From: Aquisphaera giovannonii
GTDB lineage: Bacteria; Planctomycetota; Planctomycetia; Isosphaerales; Isosphaeraceae
NCBI RefSeq assembly: GCF_008087625.1
Contig: NZ_CP042997.1
Span: forward strand, 5,890,001-5,954,000
DNA length: 64,000 bases
Direction: 5' to 3'
This document shows, piece by piece, positions 27,345 through 35,108 of the stretch. Both the position numbers and the translations under genes were made by a program. Numbering within the stretch: the first letter of the stretch is position 1; every line of letters starts with the position of its first letter. Below the pieces are notes generated by a model that was given only the letters and a program-made list of their open reading frames with translations, was not told where the DNA came from and ran no database searches.

Positions 27345-27575
27345 TGACGGTCTGTCCCATAAGCCCGGCGTCGTCGAACCCGGTCCCCTCGGCCCTCCCC
27401 GGCGACGGGGAGTGCCGAACGCGATTCCCTCCTTACGAAGGGGGAATACAGGGGGGTGAATTCGACCGCCCTGGCCTCCGCAATCCACCCCCTCCAACTC
27501 CCAATTCGTAAGGGGGAGAACCGGACCTTCCTTCCCGCTCACGGAGGCAATTCGAGGGGGCTTGCGGGACAGACT
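27345..27575. repeat. palindromic repeat family X copy 1 with outer GTCTGTCCC arms
   Basis: The core 27431-27524 (CCTTACGAAGGGGGAATACA... TTCGTAAGGGGGAGAACCGG) matches cores at 44135-44230 and 44382-44480. It lies between GTCTGTCCCATAAGC (about 27352-27366) and the inverted GGGACAGAC (about 27567-27575), which may be outer boundaries. Confidence 0.7.
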
Positions 27576-27840
27576 CTCATCCTATGCCGCGCCAGGGGCG
27601 TGTGGAAGGCGCGAGGGGCCCCTCGCCACCGCGGGCCTGTGGCCGCCCCGGCGGCCCCTCCCATCGCGCCCCGTCGCGATGAGTCCTGGCCGGTCGAACG
27701 GGGCTCCCGGAGGGGCGACGGGGCGGACGCGTCGCGCGGGTGCGGTGGAGCGGATTGCGGAAGGATACCGTGATGAGCCTCCCATCCCGGCAGATCGCTC
27801 CATCGCAGAGGGCGGCGACCTGTTCAAGACGGGGAGCCAA

Positions 27841-27930
27841 TCCGGTCCTCCCCCTTACCAAACCAAGGGGGAGTCAGAGGGGGTGTATGGCGCAGGCCGA
27901 GGCGATCGAAATCACCCCCCTGCATCCCCG
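27841..27930. repeat. palindromic repeat family X copy 2, reversed
   Basis: Same family as 27431-27524 but inverted: CTCCCCCTTACCA, GGGGGAGTCAGAGGGGGTGT, then GAGGCGATCGAAATCACCCC. No gene is seen in the 744 bases between the esterase start and the IS481 element. Confidence 0.7.
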
Positions 27931-27998
27931 TCGGTGAGCCTCCCGTTATCCACAACTCGACCCGAGCGGCCCTTCTGGTCCCCTCCCCCCACCGTGGG

Positions 27999-29283
27999 TG
28001 TATGGACCGGAGACATGGGTGGCGCGCGTTCGGGGACATGGGTGACGGGTCAGTGGAGGTCATTGTGCGCCCGGAGGTCGATGCCGGCAACCCGGTGGAC
28101 GCCGAAGTAGACGCCGAAGGAGCCGTCGGCGTCGGCCGGCCGCACGGCCACGCGCTCGCCGCGGAACGCCTTGCCCAGGACGGACCGGCGGCCGCGGAAG
28201 CTGATGGTCCCGTCGCAGGCCACCTTCCGCACCGCGTCGCCGGGGCCGTACTCCCACGAGGGGGGCGCCTCGGGGTAGGGCCGCTCGCTCATGCGGTAGC
28301 GGCTCGCCGGCACCGCCAGCCCCAGCGCCTCGTGCGGCCGCCGGTGGTTGTAGGTCTCGCGCCACGCCTCGAAGCCGGACCGGCAGGCCTCCAGGTCGCG
28401 GAAGGCCCGCCCCTGGATGACCTCCGCCTTGAGGGTGCGGTGGAACCGCTCGTCCTTGCCCTGGGTCTGGGGGTGGAACGGGCGGCCGTGGCTGACTCCG
28501 ACGCCCAGCCGCAGCAGCCACACCGTCAGGCCCGTGTGCCGCGCCTCGCCGCCGCAGGGGCCCCAGGGCGAGCCGTTGTCGCAGAGGATCCGCTCGGGCA
28601 GGCCGTGGGCGCGGAAGGTGGCCTCCAGGAGGCGGCGCACCGTGGCCTCGCGCTGGTCGCCGCAGGCGTAGAGGCCCACGGCGTAGCGCGAGTGGTCGTC
28701 GAGGATCGTCAGCGGGTGGCAGCGGCCGGCCCCGGCGGCGAAGTGGCCCTTGAAGTCCATCTGCCAGAGGCGGTTGGGGGCGTCGTGCTCGAAGCGCACC
28801 CAGGGCGTCGCCGCCGCGGAGGCGGCCGGCTCGAGCCGGCCGTGGCGGCGGAGGATGGCGGTGATGGTGCTGGCGGCCGGGACGGCCGCCATCCCCATGG
28901 CGGCGAGGCGGGCGCGGAGCTTGCGGCCGCCCCAGGCGGGGTGGTCGTCGCGGAGGCGCAGGACGGCGGCCTCGAGGTCCCCCGGGCAGCGGGCCGGCGA
29001 GGAGGCCGGGCGGCGGGGGCGGTCGGCCAGGGCGTCGTCGCCGCCGTCGCGGTGGCGGGCGATCCACTTGTAGGCGGTCTTGGGGCTGATGGCGAAGCGG
29101 CGGCACAGCTCGCGGACGTTGGCCCCCTCGGCGGCGGCCAGGGCGACGAACTCGAGGCGCTGGGACATGAGCGACACATCCTTCCAGGGCATGGCGGGCC
29201 TCCTCGTTGTGGGGCCCGCCATGATGCCACGATGTGTCACCCATGTCCCCGAACACCTGTTACCCATCTCCCCGGTCTATACA
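27999..29283. mobile_element. IS481-family insertion sequence
   Basis: A complete 1285-bp element. Terminal inverted repeats are 48 bases each (27999-28046 and 29236-29283), starting TGTATGGACC and TGTATAGACC; the inner 19 bases GTTCGGGGACATGGGTGAC are identical in both. The element is flanked by a 6-bp direct repeat CGTGGG (27993-27998 and 29284-29289), the target-site duplication. One transposase gene fills it. Confidence 0.93.
28050..29192 (-). CDS. IS481-family transposase (DDE)
   Basis: A 380-residue transposase. The N-terminus has a helix-turn-helix of the IS481/IS3 type (EGANVRELCRRFAISPKTAYKWI). The rve integrase core has the catalytic acids in WQMDFKGHF, CDNGSPWG and GKDERFHRTLKAEV (the DDE triad), followed by YNHRRPHEALG. 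The frame is intact, so the element may be active. ATG 29192 has GAGGAGG six bases upstream; the frame stays open to 29267, which would run into the inverted repeat. Confidence 0.95.
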   Translation of the reverse strand: MPWKDVSLMSQRLEFVALAAAEGANVRELCRRFAISPKTAYKWIARHRDGGDDALADRPRRPASSPARCPGDLEAAVLRLRDDHPAWGGRKLRARLAAMGMAAVPAASTITAILRRHGRLEPAASAAATPWVRFEHDAPNRLWQMDFKGHFAAGAGRCHPLTILDDHSRYAVGLYACGDQREATVRRLLEATFRAHGLPERILCDNGSPWGPCGGEARHTGLTVWLLRLGVGVSHGRPFHPQTQGKDERFHRTLKAEVIQGRAFRDLEACRSGFEAWRETYNHRRPHEALGLAVPASRYRMSERPYPEAPPSWEYGPGDAVRKVACDGTISFRGRRSVLGKAFRGERVAVRPADADGSFGVYFGVHRVAGIDLRAHNDLH

Positions 29284-29289
29284 CGTGGG

Positions 29290-29443
29290 GGAGGGCTAGG
29301 GAGAGGGGGCGACCGCCTCCGACATGGGGAGGAGGCTCGGGATGGTCTGTCCGGGCCCGCTCCTCTTCAGCAGCTCGCGAGACGATCGAAGGCCATCCGG
29401 ACCCCCTCTCCCTAACCCTCCCCCACGGTGGGGGGAGGGGACC
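29290..29443. repeat. palindromic element split by IS481 (right part)
   Basis: Arm 29402-29443 is the inverted copy (one mismatch in 42) of a sequence made by joining 27977-27998 to 29290-29309, that is, across the IS481 insertion with one target duplication removed. The original element was therefore about 176 bases with 42-base inverted ends, and the IS landed inside its left arm. Confidence 0.85.
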
Positions 29444-30090
29444 GGAATCACCCTCCCGACTTGTGGGGCATGTCGAGACTCGGCAAGGGGGAGCGTGCGA
29501 TGTGGCGAAGGGCGTGCCCGGATTCGCGGCACACCGTGGTCTCGCCCCGTAACCCAGCGACGCCACCGTCGGGCGGGTCGCGTGGGGAACGCGTCCCCCT
29601 CCCGCCCGCCATGACGGTCTCCTGGCATCGCGCCCGGCTCGGCCACAGCCACCCCGACCTGTCAGCCGCGGGCGGCCGATGCATGCGTCAACGCGAGGCG
29701 AATGCGGCAGGGCGCGTGATCGGGCGCACGAGCCCCGGGTGGCTGTGGCGGAGCGGAGCGACGCCACGGTCGGCGGGCCGTCGCGATGGTCGAAGCCTCG
29801 CTCGATGCCCCGGCGGTCCCGGGGCGTCGCCTTCGGCTCCTCCCCAGCCACCCGGTGCCGGGGCAGTGCGTGGAAGGGTCGCGGGTGCAAGCTTCGCGGC
29901 CACATGCCCGGCCCGTCATGAAATCCTGGCTCCGCCGCCGCGCCGGTGCCTCGCCGACGCCCCCGGTCTCCGCTCCGGGACTCGGGAAGATGCCCACTCC
30001 ATCCGCCCCGGTGGCCCCTGCCGTCTCGCCCCGTCGCGGTTAGAATGGTCCGGGCGGGTCGAGCGATCAGAGGGGCGAGGGGCGTACCCG
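29444..30090. other. intergenic, repeat-rich, no gene seen
   Basis: About 650 bases between the split palindrome and selA. It holds several imperfect inverted repeats (for example CACAGCCACCC near 29644 and GGGTGGCTGTG near 29738) and, at 29817-29853, TCCCGGGGCGTCGCCTTCG...CCCCAGCCACCC, which recurs at 46438-46474. No frame looks coding. Confidence 0.5.
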
Positions 30091-31623
30091 GTGGGAACGG
30101 CGAACGGCGGCGACGCGGACGGTCCTGACTCCCGGCGAGCCCTCCGGCGGCTGCCGGCGGTGCACGTCGTGCTCGGGGATGAGCGGCTCGCGGAGGCGGC
30201 CGGAAGGCTCGGCCGCGAGGCGGTCGTCGGGGCGGTGCGCGCGGCGATCGGCGAGGCCCGCGACGGCCTCCGCGAGGGGCGGGACGCGGGCGGCGACCCG
30301 CGCGGGCTGGCGTCGCGGGCGCTCGCGATCCTCGGGGGCACGCGCCCGGCCCTCCGGCCGGTGATCAACGCGACGGGGATCCTGCTGCACACCGGCCTGG
30401 GCCGCTCGCCGCTGGCCGAGGAGGCGATCGCCGCCGTCGCGGCCGTCGCCCGCGGGTACTCCAACCTGGAGCTGGACCTCGACGACGGCGAGCGGGGCCG
30501 CCGGACCGCCGGCGTGGCGAGGCTCCTCCGCGGGCTCACCGGCGCGGCCGCGGCGACCGTCGTGAACAACAACGCCGGCGCCACGATGCTGGCCCTCCGG
30601 GCGATGGCGAGGGGACCGGGCGGCGTTCGCGGGCCGACGCCCGAGGGCGGGCCCGCCCTCGCCCCCGAGGTGATCGTCTCGCGGGGCGAGCTCGTGGAGA
30701 TCGGCGGCAGCTTCCGGCTGCCGGAGATCTTCGAGGCCGCCGGCGTCCGGCTCCGCGAGGTCGGCACGACGAACCGGACCCGGCTGGACGACTACGCGAG
30801 GGCGATCGGCCCGGCGACCGCGGCGATCCTCCGCGTCCACCCGAGCAACTACCGGATCGTCGGCTTCACCGAGAAGCCGGCCCTCGAGGACCTCGCGAGC
30901 CTCGCCCGGGCCCGCGGCCTGCCGCTGATCGACGACATCGGCTCCGGGGCGCTCGGGCCGGGCATGCCGGGCGGGCTCGCGGACGAGCCGACGGCGGCGG
31001 AGGGGGTCGCGGCGGGCGCGGACCTCGTGCTCTTCTCCGGCGACAAGCTCCTGGGCGGCCCCCAGTGCGGGATCCTCGTCGGCTCGGCGTCGGCGATCCG
31101 CAAGGTGGAGGCCGAGCCGCTCATGCGGGCCCTCCGCGTGGACAAGATGACCCTCGCGGCCCTCGAGGCGACCCTCGCCCTGATCGCCGACCCCGCGCAC
31201 GCCGCGTCCCGCCTGCCGCTCTGGCGGATGATCGGCGCCGACGTCGGATCGATCCGCCGCCGCGCGGAGCGACTCGCGGCGGGCCTGCGCGACGAGCTTG
31301 GCCTGGACGCCTCGGTCGTCGAGTCGGAGTCGTTCCTCGGCGGCGGCAGCGCCCCGGTCTCGCCGATCCCGACGGCGGCGGTGCGCGTGGGACCCCCGTT
31401 CCCGGCCGGCTCGCCGTCGGAGTCGTCCTGGGCGAGGGCGCTGCGACGCGGGGATCCGGCGGTGGTGCCGCGCGTGAGCCGCGGCGCGGTGCTGTTCGAC
31501 CTTCGGACGGTGGCGGAGGCCGAGGAGGCCGGACTCCTCGACGCCATCCGCCGTTCGTGTCATGATCGATGGCCGGATGCCGGCCCTGGTGCGGGGGTGG
31601 ATCACGGCGGTCCGACCCCCTGA
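30091..31623 (+). CDS. selA: L-seryl-tRNA(Sec) selenium transferase
   Basis: Converts Ser-tRNA(Sec) to Sec-tRNA(Sec) with selenophosphate, a pyridoxal-phosphate decamer in known cases. The 510-residue protein has the N-terminal SelA domain, NATGILLHTGLGRSPL, VVNNNAGATMLAL, EVGTTNRTRLDDY, and the Schiff-base lysine in SGDKLLGGPQCG (Lys319). Length (about 460-510 usual) and motifs argue for true SelA and not the shorter archaeal-type paralogue. The start is GTG 30091 with GAGGGGCGAGGGG upstream. No selB, selD or tRNA-Sec gene is visible beside it; the next gene belongs to another pathway. Confidence 0.92.
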   Translation: MGTANGGDADGPDSRRALRRLPAVHVVLGDERLAEAAGRLGREAVVGAVRAAIGEARDGLREGRDAGGDPRGLASRALAILGGTRPALRPVINATGILLHTGLGRSPLAEEAIAAVAAVARGYSNLELDLDDGERGRRTAGVARLLRGLTGAAAATVVNNNAGATMLALRAMARGPGGVRGPTPEGGPALAPEVIVSRGELVEIGGSFRLPEIFEAAGVRLREVGTTNRTRLDDYARAIGPATAAILRVHPSNYRIVGFTEKPALEDLASLARARGLPLIDDIGSGALGPGMPGGLADEPTAAEGVAAGADLVLFSGDKLLGGPQCGILVGSASAIRKVEAEPLMRALRVDKMTLAALEATLALIADPAHAASRLPLWRMIGADVGSIRRRAERLAAGLRDELGLDASVVESESFLGGGSAPVSPIPTAAVRVGPPFPAGSPSESSWARALRRGDPAVVPRVSRGAVLFDLRTVAEAEEAGLLDAIRRSCHDRWPDAGPGAGVDHGGPTP

Positions 31624-31667
31624 TCGAGATAACGCGAGCCATCGCCCCGCGGGCGAGGAGCCACAGG

Positions 31668-32633
31668 ATGCGTCTCTGCCGGTTCAGCTACGAGGACATG
31701 GTCCTGACGGGCTTCTACGATGACAACGTGGTCATCCCCATCGACCAGGCCGCGGAGGCCTACAGCCGCGAGACGGGCGTGGAGCTGCTGCTCCCCTCCA
31801 CGGAGGAGCTGCTGGACCTGCTCCCGCCCGACGGCTGCTCGTTCGAGCAGGCCCGCGACCTGTCCGCCTGGCTGGACGGCCTGGACGTCATCGCCCGCGA
31901 CGAGCTGACCGTCCCCGCGGACGAGGTGCAGCTCCTCGTCCCGGTCGCCGAGCCGCCCAAGATGCTCTTCCTCGCCGGCAACTACGCCAAGCACGTCGTC
32001 GAGCGCGGGGGGACGACGGCGGAGCGCGAGGAGACGTTCCCTTACGTGTTCATGAAGCCGCCGAGCACCACGCTCACGCACCCCGGCGAGCCGATCCTGA
32101 TCCCCAGGGTCTCGCCCGACCAGATCGACTGGGAGTGCGAGCTCGGCGTCGTCATCGGCCGGCACTGCCGCGGCGTCTCCGAGGCCGACGCGCTCCAGTA
32201 CGTCGCCGGCTACACCGTGGTCAACGACATCAGCGACCGCGCCTACAAGCCCAACCCCGGCCGCAAGCCCCGCGAGCGGGACAAGTTCTTCGACTGGCTG
32301 CACGGCAAGTGGCACGACACGTTTTGCCCGATGGGCCCGTGCATCCTCTCCGCCGACGCCGTGAAAAACCCGCAGGACCTGCCGATCAAGCTGACGGTCA
32401 ACGGCCAGGTGAAGCAGGAGGCCACGACCGCCGAGATGGTCTTCCCCGTCGCCGCCGTCGTCTCGTTCATCAGCCGCTGGGTGACCCTGGAGCCCGGCGA
32501 CATCATCGCCACCGGCACCCCCTCCGGCGTCGGCTCCGCCACCGGCACCTTCCTCAAGCCCGGCGACCTCATCCGCGCCACCATCGCCCCGATCGGCACG
32601 CTGGAAAGCCCGGTCGAGGCGGAGGACTCGTGA
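31668..32633 (+). CDS. fumarylacetoacetate hydrolase (FAH) family protein
   Basis: A 321-residue protein of the FAH fold, which hydrolyses or decarboxylates C-C bonds of acylpyruvate-type acids using Mg2+. The metal-binding region DWECELGVVIG, then NDISDR, KWHDTFCPMGP and the closing TGTPSGVG are all present. The first 100 residues are the family's N-terminal cap domain. ATG 31668 has GAGGAG eight bases upstream. Substrate cannot be assigned: there is no aromatic-degradation gene around it. It lies 45 bases after selA but need not share its role. Confidence 0.92.
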   Translation: MRLCRFSYEDMVLTGFYDDNVVIPIDQAAEAYSRETGVELLLPSTEELLDLLPPDGCSFEQARDLSAWLDGLDVIARDELTVPADEVQLLVPVAEPPKMLFLAGNYAKHVVERGGTTAEREETFPYVFMKPPSTTLTHPGEPILIPRVSPDQIDWECELGVVIGRHCRGVSEADALQYVAGYTVVNDISDRAYKPNPGRKPRERDKFFDWLHGKWHDTFCPMGPCILSADAVKNPQDLPIKLTVNGQVKQEATTAEMVFPVAAVVSFISRWVTLEPGDIIATGTPSGVGSATGTFLKPGDLIRATIAPIGTLESPVEAEDS

Positions 32634-32682
32634 GCGGGTGATAGGCGGCGAGGGCACGGAATCAAATTCCGGGAGTTCCACC

Positions 32683-32913
32683 ATGAAATGGCAAGAACGC
32701 ATCGGCGTGAGCCCGGACATATGCCACGGCAAGCCGTGCATCAAGGGGACTCGCGTCCTCGTCTCCGTCATCCTGGCGGATGTCGCGGCCGGCGAGCCTT
32801 ACGAATCGATTACGCGAGGCTATCACATCACCGAAGAGGACATCCAGGCGGCGCTGCTGTTCGCGGCGGACCTTGCCCAGGATCGTTATCTCACGCTGGC
32901 TGGGACGACGTGA
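32683..32913 (+). CDS. DUF433 putative antitoxin
   Basis: A 76-residue protein with the DUF433 signature (RIGVSPDICHGKPCIKGTRV, then ADVAAGEP and YHITEEDIQAALLFAAD), which adopts a winged helix-turn-helix-like fold and is typically the antitoxin of a PIN-like toxin. It ends one base before the next gene. ATG 32683 is preceded by GGGAG; an open frame from 32638 is less likely. Confidence 0.9.
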   Translation: MKWQERIGVSPDICHGKPCIKGTRVLVSVILADVAAGEPYESITRGYHITEEDIQAALLFAADLAQDRYLTLAGTT

Positions 32914-32914
32914 G

Positions 32915-33280
32915 ATGCTCTTCAAGGTCGACGAGAATCTCCACACGGATATCGCGGAGATGCTCCGAGCGGAGGGGCATGATGCGGTCAGCGTGCACGA
33001 TCAGGCGTTGAGCGGGCACCCCGACGAGGAGATTGGCGAGGTTTGCCGGCGAGAGGGACGCGTGATCGTGACGCAGGATCTCGATTTCGCGAACATCGTC
33101 GCCTATCCGCCGGAAGACTACGCCGGGATCATCGTCTTGCGCCTGCGTGAACCGAGCCGTCGCTCGTCCCTCGCCGCAATGCGAAGGATCCTCCCGCTAC
33201 TGACGACGGAACCGCTATCCGGTTGCCTGTGGACGGTGGACGACATGGGAATCCGTATCCGACAAGGCGGGCAGCCGTAA
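32915..33280 (+). CDS. DUF5615 PIN-like toxin
   Basis: A 121-residue protein starting one base after the DUF433 stop. Its motifs MLFKVDENLH (Asp6, Glu7) and VIVTQDLDFANI (Asp55, Asp57) are the acidic metal-binding residues of PIN/Mut7-C-like RNases in DUF5615. Pairing with DUF433 fits a known type II toxin-antitoxin arrangement. It is probably an RNase held in check by its neighbour. Confidence 0.88.
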   Translation: MLFKVDENLHTDIAEMLRAEGHDAVSVHDQALSGHPDEEIGEVCRREGRVIVTQDLDFANIVAYPPEDYAGIIVLRLREPSRRSSLAAMRRILPLLTTEPLSGCLWTVDDMGIRIRQGGQP

Positions 33281-33528
33281 CGGGCGGATTGTGCTCCCAC
33301 ATCGCCGTAAAGCCCATCGGCATGCTGGCAACGCGATGGTTGCCGGCGATCGGTAATCGACGCCCGCTCGGATACCATTGCCGACGAAAAAACGAACCGA
33401 CACCAATTTCCCTCTTCCTCGCCTGGCTATCACATCACTGAAGAGGACATCTATGCAAGTGGACCCGGTTATCTTCAACTTTCCGCCCGAGCGGTCGTCA
33501 GCCGGCCATCCGTCGAGCAAACGGCATG
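33281..33528. pseudogene. DUF433-like fragment before IS66
   Basis: Bases 33425-33451 (encoding GYHITEEDI) repeat 27 bases of the DUF433 gene at 32818-32844 with a single mismatch. The rest of this interval does not resemble DUF433, so this may be the debris of a second copy or a short gene-conversion tract. The IS66 element begins directly downstream. Confidence 0.5.
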
Positions 33529-35032
33529 GTAATCGTTCACGGCCCGGGGAGGAGCGAAGGGGATGTTTCACCGCGAAAGTGGGCGGTGACGGCGTGAGTC
33601 ACGAAGTCGAGGACGTTGCGGTCCTGCTGACGGCAGGTCTCGATGACGCTCAACAGTGTCTCCACGAACCGGCTCCCGTGCGGGCTCTGCGTCCCGAACG
33701 AGAGCTTTCGCCAGATCACCGCATGGCGCAATGAGCGCTCGCCGGCATTGTTCGTCGGTTCGACCCCATCCACGTCCAGGAATGACCAGAGCCAGTCGCG
33801 ATGATCGTAGAGCTCCCGGCACATGCCCGTCAGGCGCGGATTGCCGCTGAACGCGCCGCGCAGCAGCAAGGCCTCCACTCGATGGCGGACCGGCGCCAGG
33901 GCCCGTCCCAATTCGCCGCGGCTGATCGTCCCGTCACGGCACCGCGACCACTGCCGAAACAGTTCCCGGGTCGGCCGCATCAGGTCGTGGCCCAGCCGCC
34001 GCACCTGCGGATCGGCATGATCCACCAGCGCCTGGAAGTCCCGCTTCAGATGGGCCCAGCACCACTGAAGCCGGCCACATCGCCAGTACATCTTCGCTCG
34101 ATCGCAGGTCATCACGCCGGCGAACGCCTCGCCCAGCAGCTCGCTGATCGCCGTGGCGGCGCGACTGCCGCGGAGGGCGAACACCGTGAAGGTCCCGGCC
34201 ACGAACGTCCAGAGCCATGCCTTCGTCGTGCCTTCCCTGGTCGGCGATTCGTCCCCGTTGAGATGGGGCTGCGATGGCAGGGCGGCCACGAGTCGATCGT
34301 ACGCGGGCTGCAGCGCCCGGGTCGCGATCCGCTGGTGCTTGACGGTCAACGACGGGCAGCAGGGGATGTTCAGGACCGAGGTCACGAATAGCGACGTGCG
34401 GCGCTTGCTCTGCCGGAAGTGGGCCATGAGCGTGGCGACGAAGGCGATCAGCCGCGGCCCCGACTGGCCACGAGGGACGCCCGCGGGGAGTTCGGCACAC
34501 GTGCCCTCCCCGCAGCGGGGGCAGCTCAGGCGATGCCGCTGATACTCCGTGACGACCGGCTTGATCTCGGGCAGTTCCCAGACTTGATGGCGCAACGGCT
34601 CGGGATCGACCCCCGACAGCCTCGTCCCGCAACGGCGACATCCCCCGGGCATGAGGGTGACGACCGCCTGGCAGTCCTCGGTGCGAATCAGGGGGCGCTC
34701 ATGCTTGCGATGCCCGGGCTGCCCGCCCCTTTTCCGTCTCGACTTCGCCTCGCGGCTCGCGGGCCTGGCATGTGGGTGCTGAGTGCTGGGGGGCAGCGAG
34801 GAGTTCTGCGGCGTCTTGCGCAGCGACTCCAATTCGGCTTCCAACCGGGCGATCCGACGATCTTGCTCGGCGATCCTGGCCAACAGGAGCCCGATGATCG
34901 CCTGCGCTTCGGGCGATTGACGGGCAATCAGGTCGTCCGTGATTTCCAGCGACATGGATGAGATGTTGCCAGTTTTCCCGGCGGCGCGAACCCCGGTTTC
35001 TCAAAACCCCGCCCCGACCTGTGAACGGTTAC
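33529..35032. mobile_element. IS66-family insertion sequence
   Basis: An element of about 1.5 kb bounded by imperfect inverted repeats GTAATCGTTCAC (33529) and GTAACCGTTCAC (reverse complement at 35021-35032). Both sides carry AACGGCATG (33520-33528 and 35033-35041), consistent with the 8-bp target duplication of IS66 elements, the exact edge being uncertain by one base. Only the transposase is present; there are no tnpA/tnpB accessory genes. Confidence 0.88.
33537..34955 (-). CDS. IS66-family transposase
   Basis: A 472-residue transposase of the ISBst12-like group. It begins with a coiled-coil segment (LLLARIAEQDRRIARLEAELESL) and the QNSSLPPS motif, has a zinc-finger-like CRRCGTRL/CPRCGEGTC block, and the DDE catalytic core: HLNGDESPT (first Asp), VMTCDRAKMYWRCG (second Asp) and VEPTNNAGERSLRHAVIWRKLSFG (Glu). 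The frame is intact. It fills nearly the whole element. Confidence 0.95.
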   Translation of the reverse strand: MSLEITDDLIARQSPEAQAIIGLLLARIAEQDRRIARLEAELESLRKTPQNSSLPPSTQHPHARPASREAKSRRKRGGQPGHRKHERPLIRTEDCQAVVTLMPGGCRRCGTRLSGVDPEPLRHQVWELPEIKPVVTEYQRHRLSCPRCGEGTCAELPAGVPRGQSGPRLIAFVATLMAHFRQSKRRTSLFVTSVLNIPCCPSLTVKHQRIATRALQPAYDRLVAALPSQPHLNGDESPTREGTTKAWLWTFVAGTFTVFALRGSRAATAISELLGEAFAGVMTCDRAKMYWRCGRLQWCWAHLKRDFQALVDHADPQVRRLGHDLMRPTRELFRQWSRCRDGTISRGELGRALAPVRHRVEALLLRGAFSGNPRLTGMCRELYDHRDWLWSFLDVDGVEPTNNAGERSLRHAVIWRKLSFGTQSPHGSRFVETLLSVIETCRQQDRNVLDFVTHAVTAHFRGETSPSLLPGP

Positions 35033-35108
35033 AACGGCATGGAAGCGGAATGTCGTGAAACGGGTGTCGAGAAAAACTCGGTCCACCTGCTTAGAACGCC
35101 TCGAACCT

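Noticed and set aside
28002-29552. A long plus-strand open frame opposite the IS481 transposase
   Set aside because: It is the antisense of a clear transposase, with no family motif or start signal. Such frames are expected at high G+C.
29428-30090. An N-terminal extension of SelA beginning near 29428
   Set aside because: It runs through repeats and is not protein-like; GTG 30091 has a good ribosome-binding site and gives a normal SelA length.
30091-33280. tRNA-Sec, SECIS element or selenoprotein near selA
   Set aside because: No tRNA-like cloverleaf or in-frame TGA with a following hairpin was recognised by eye; a covariance search is needed to be sure.
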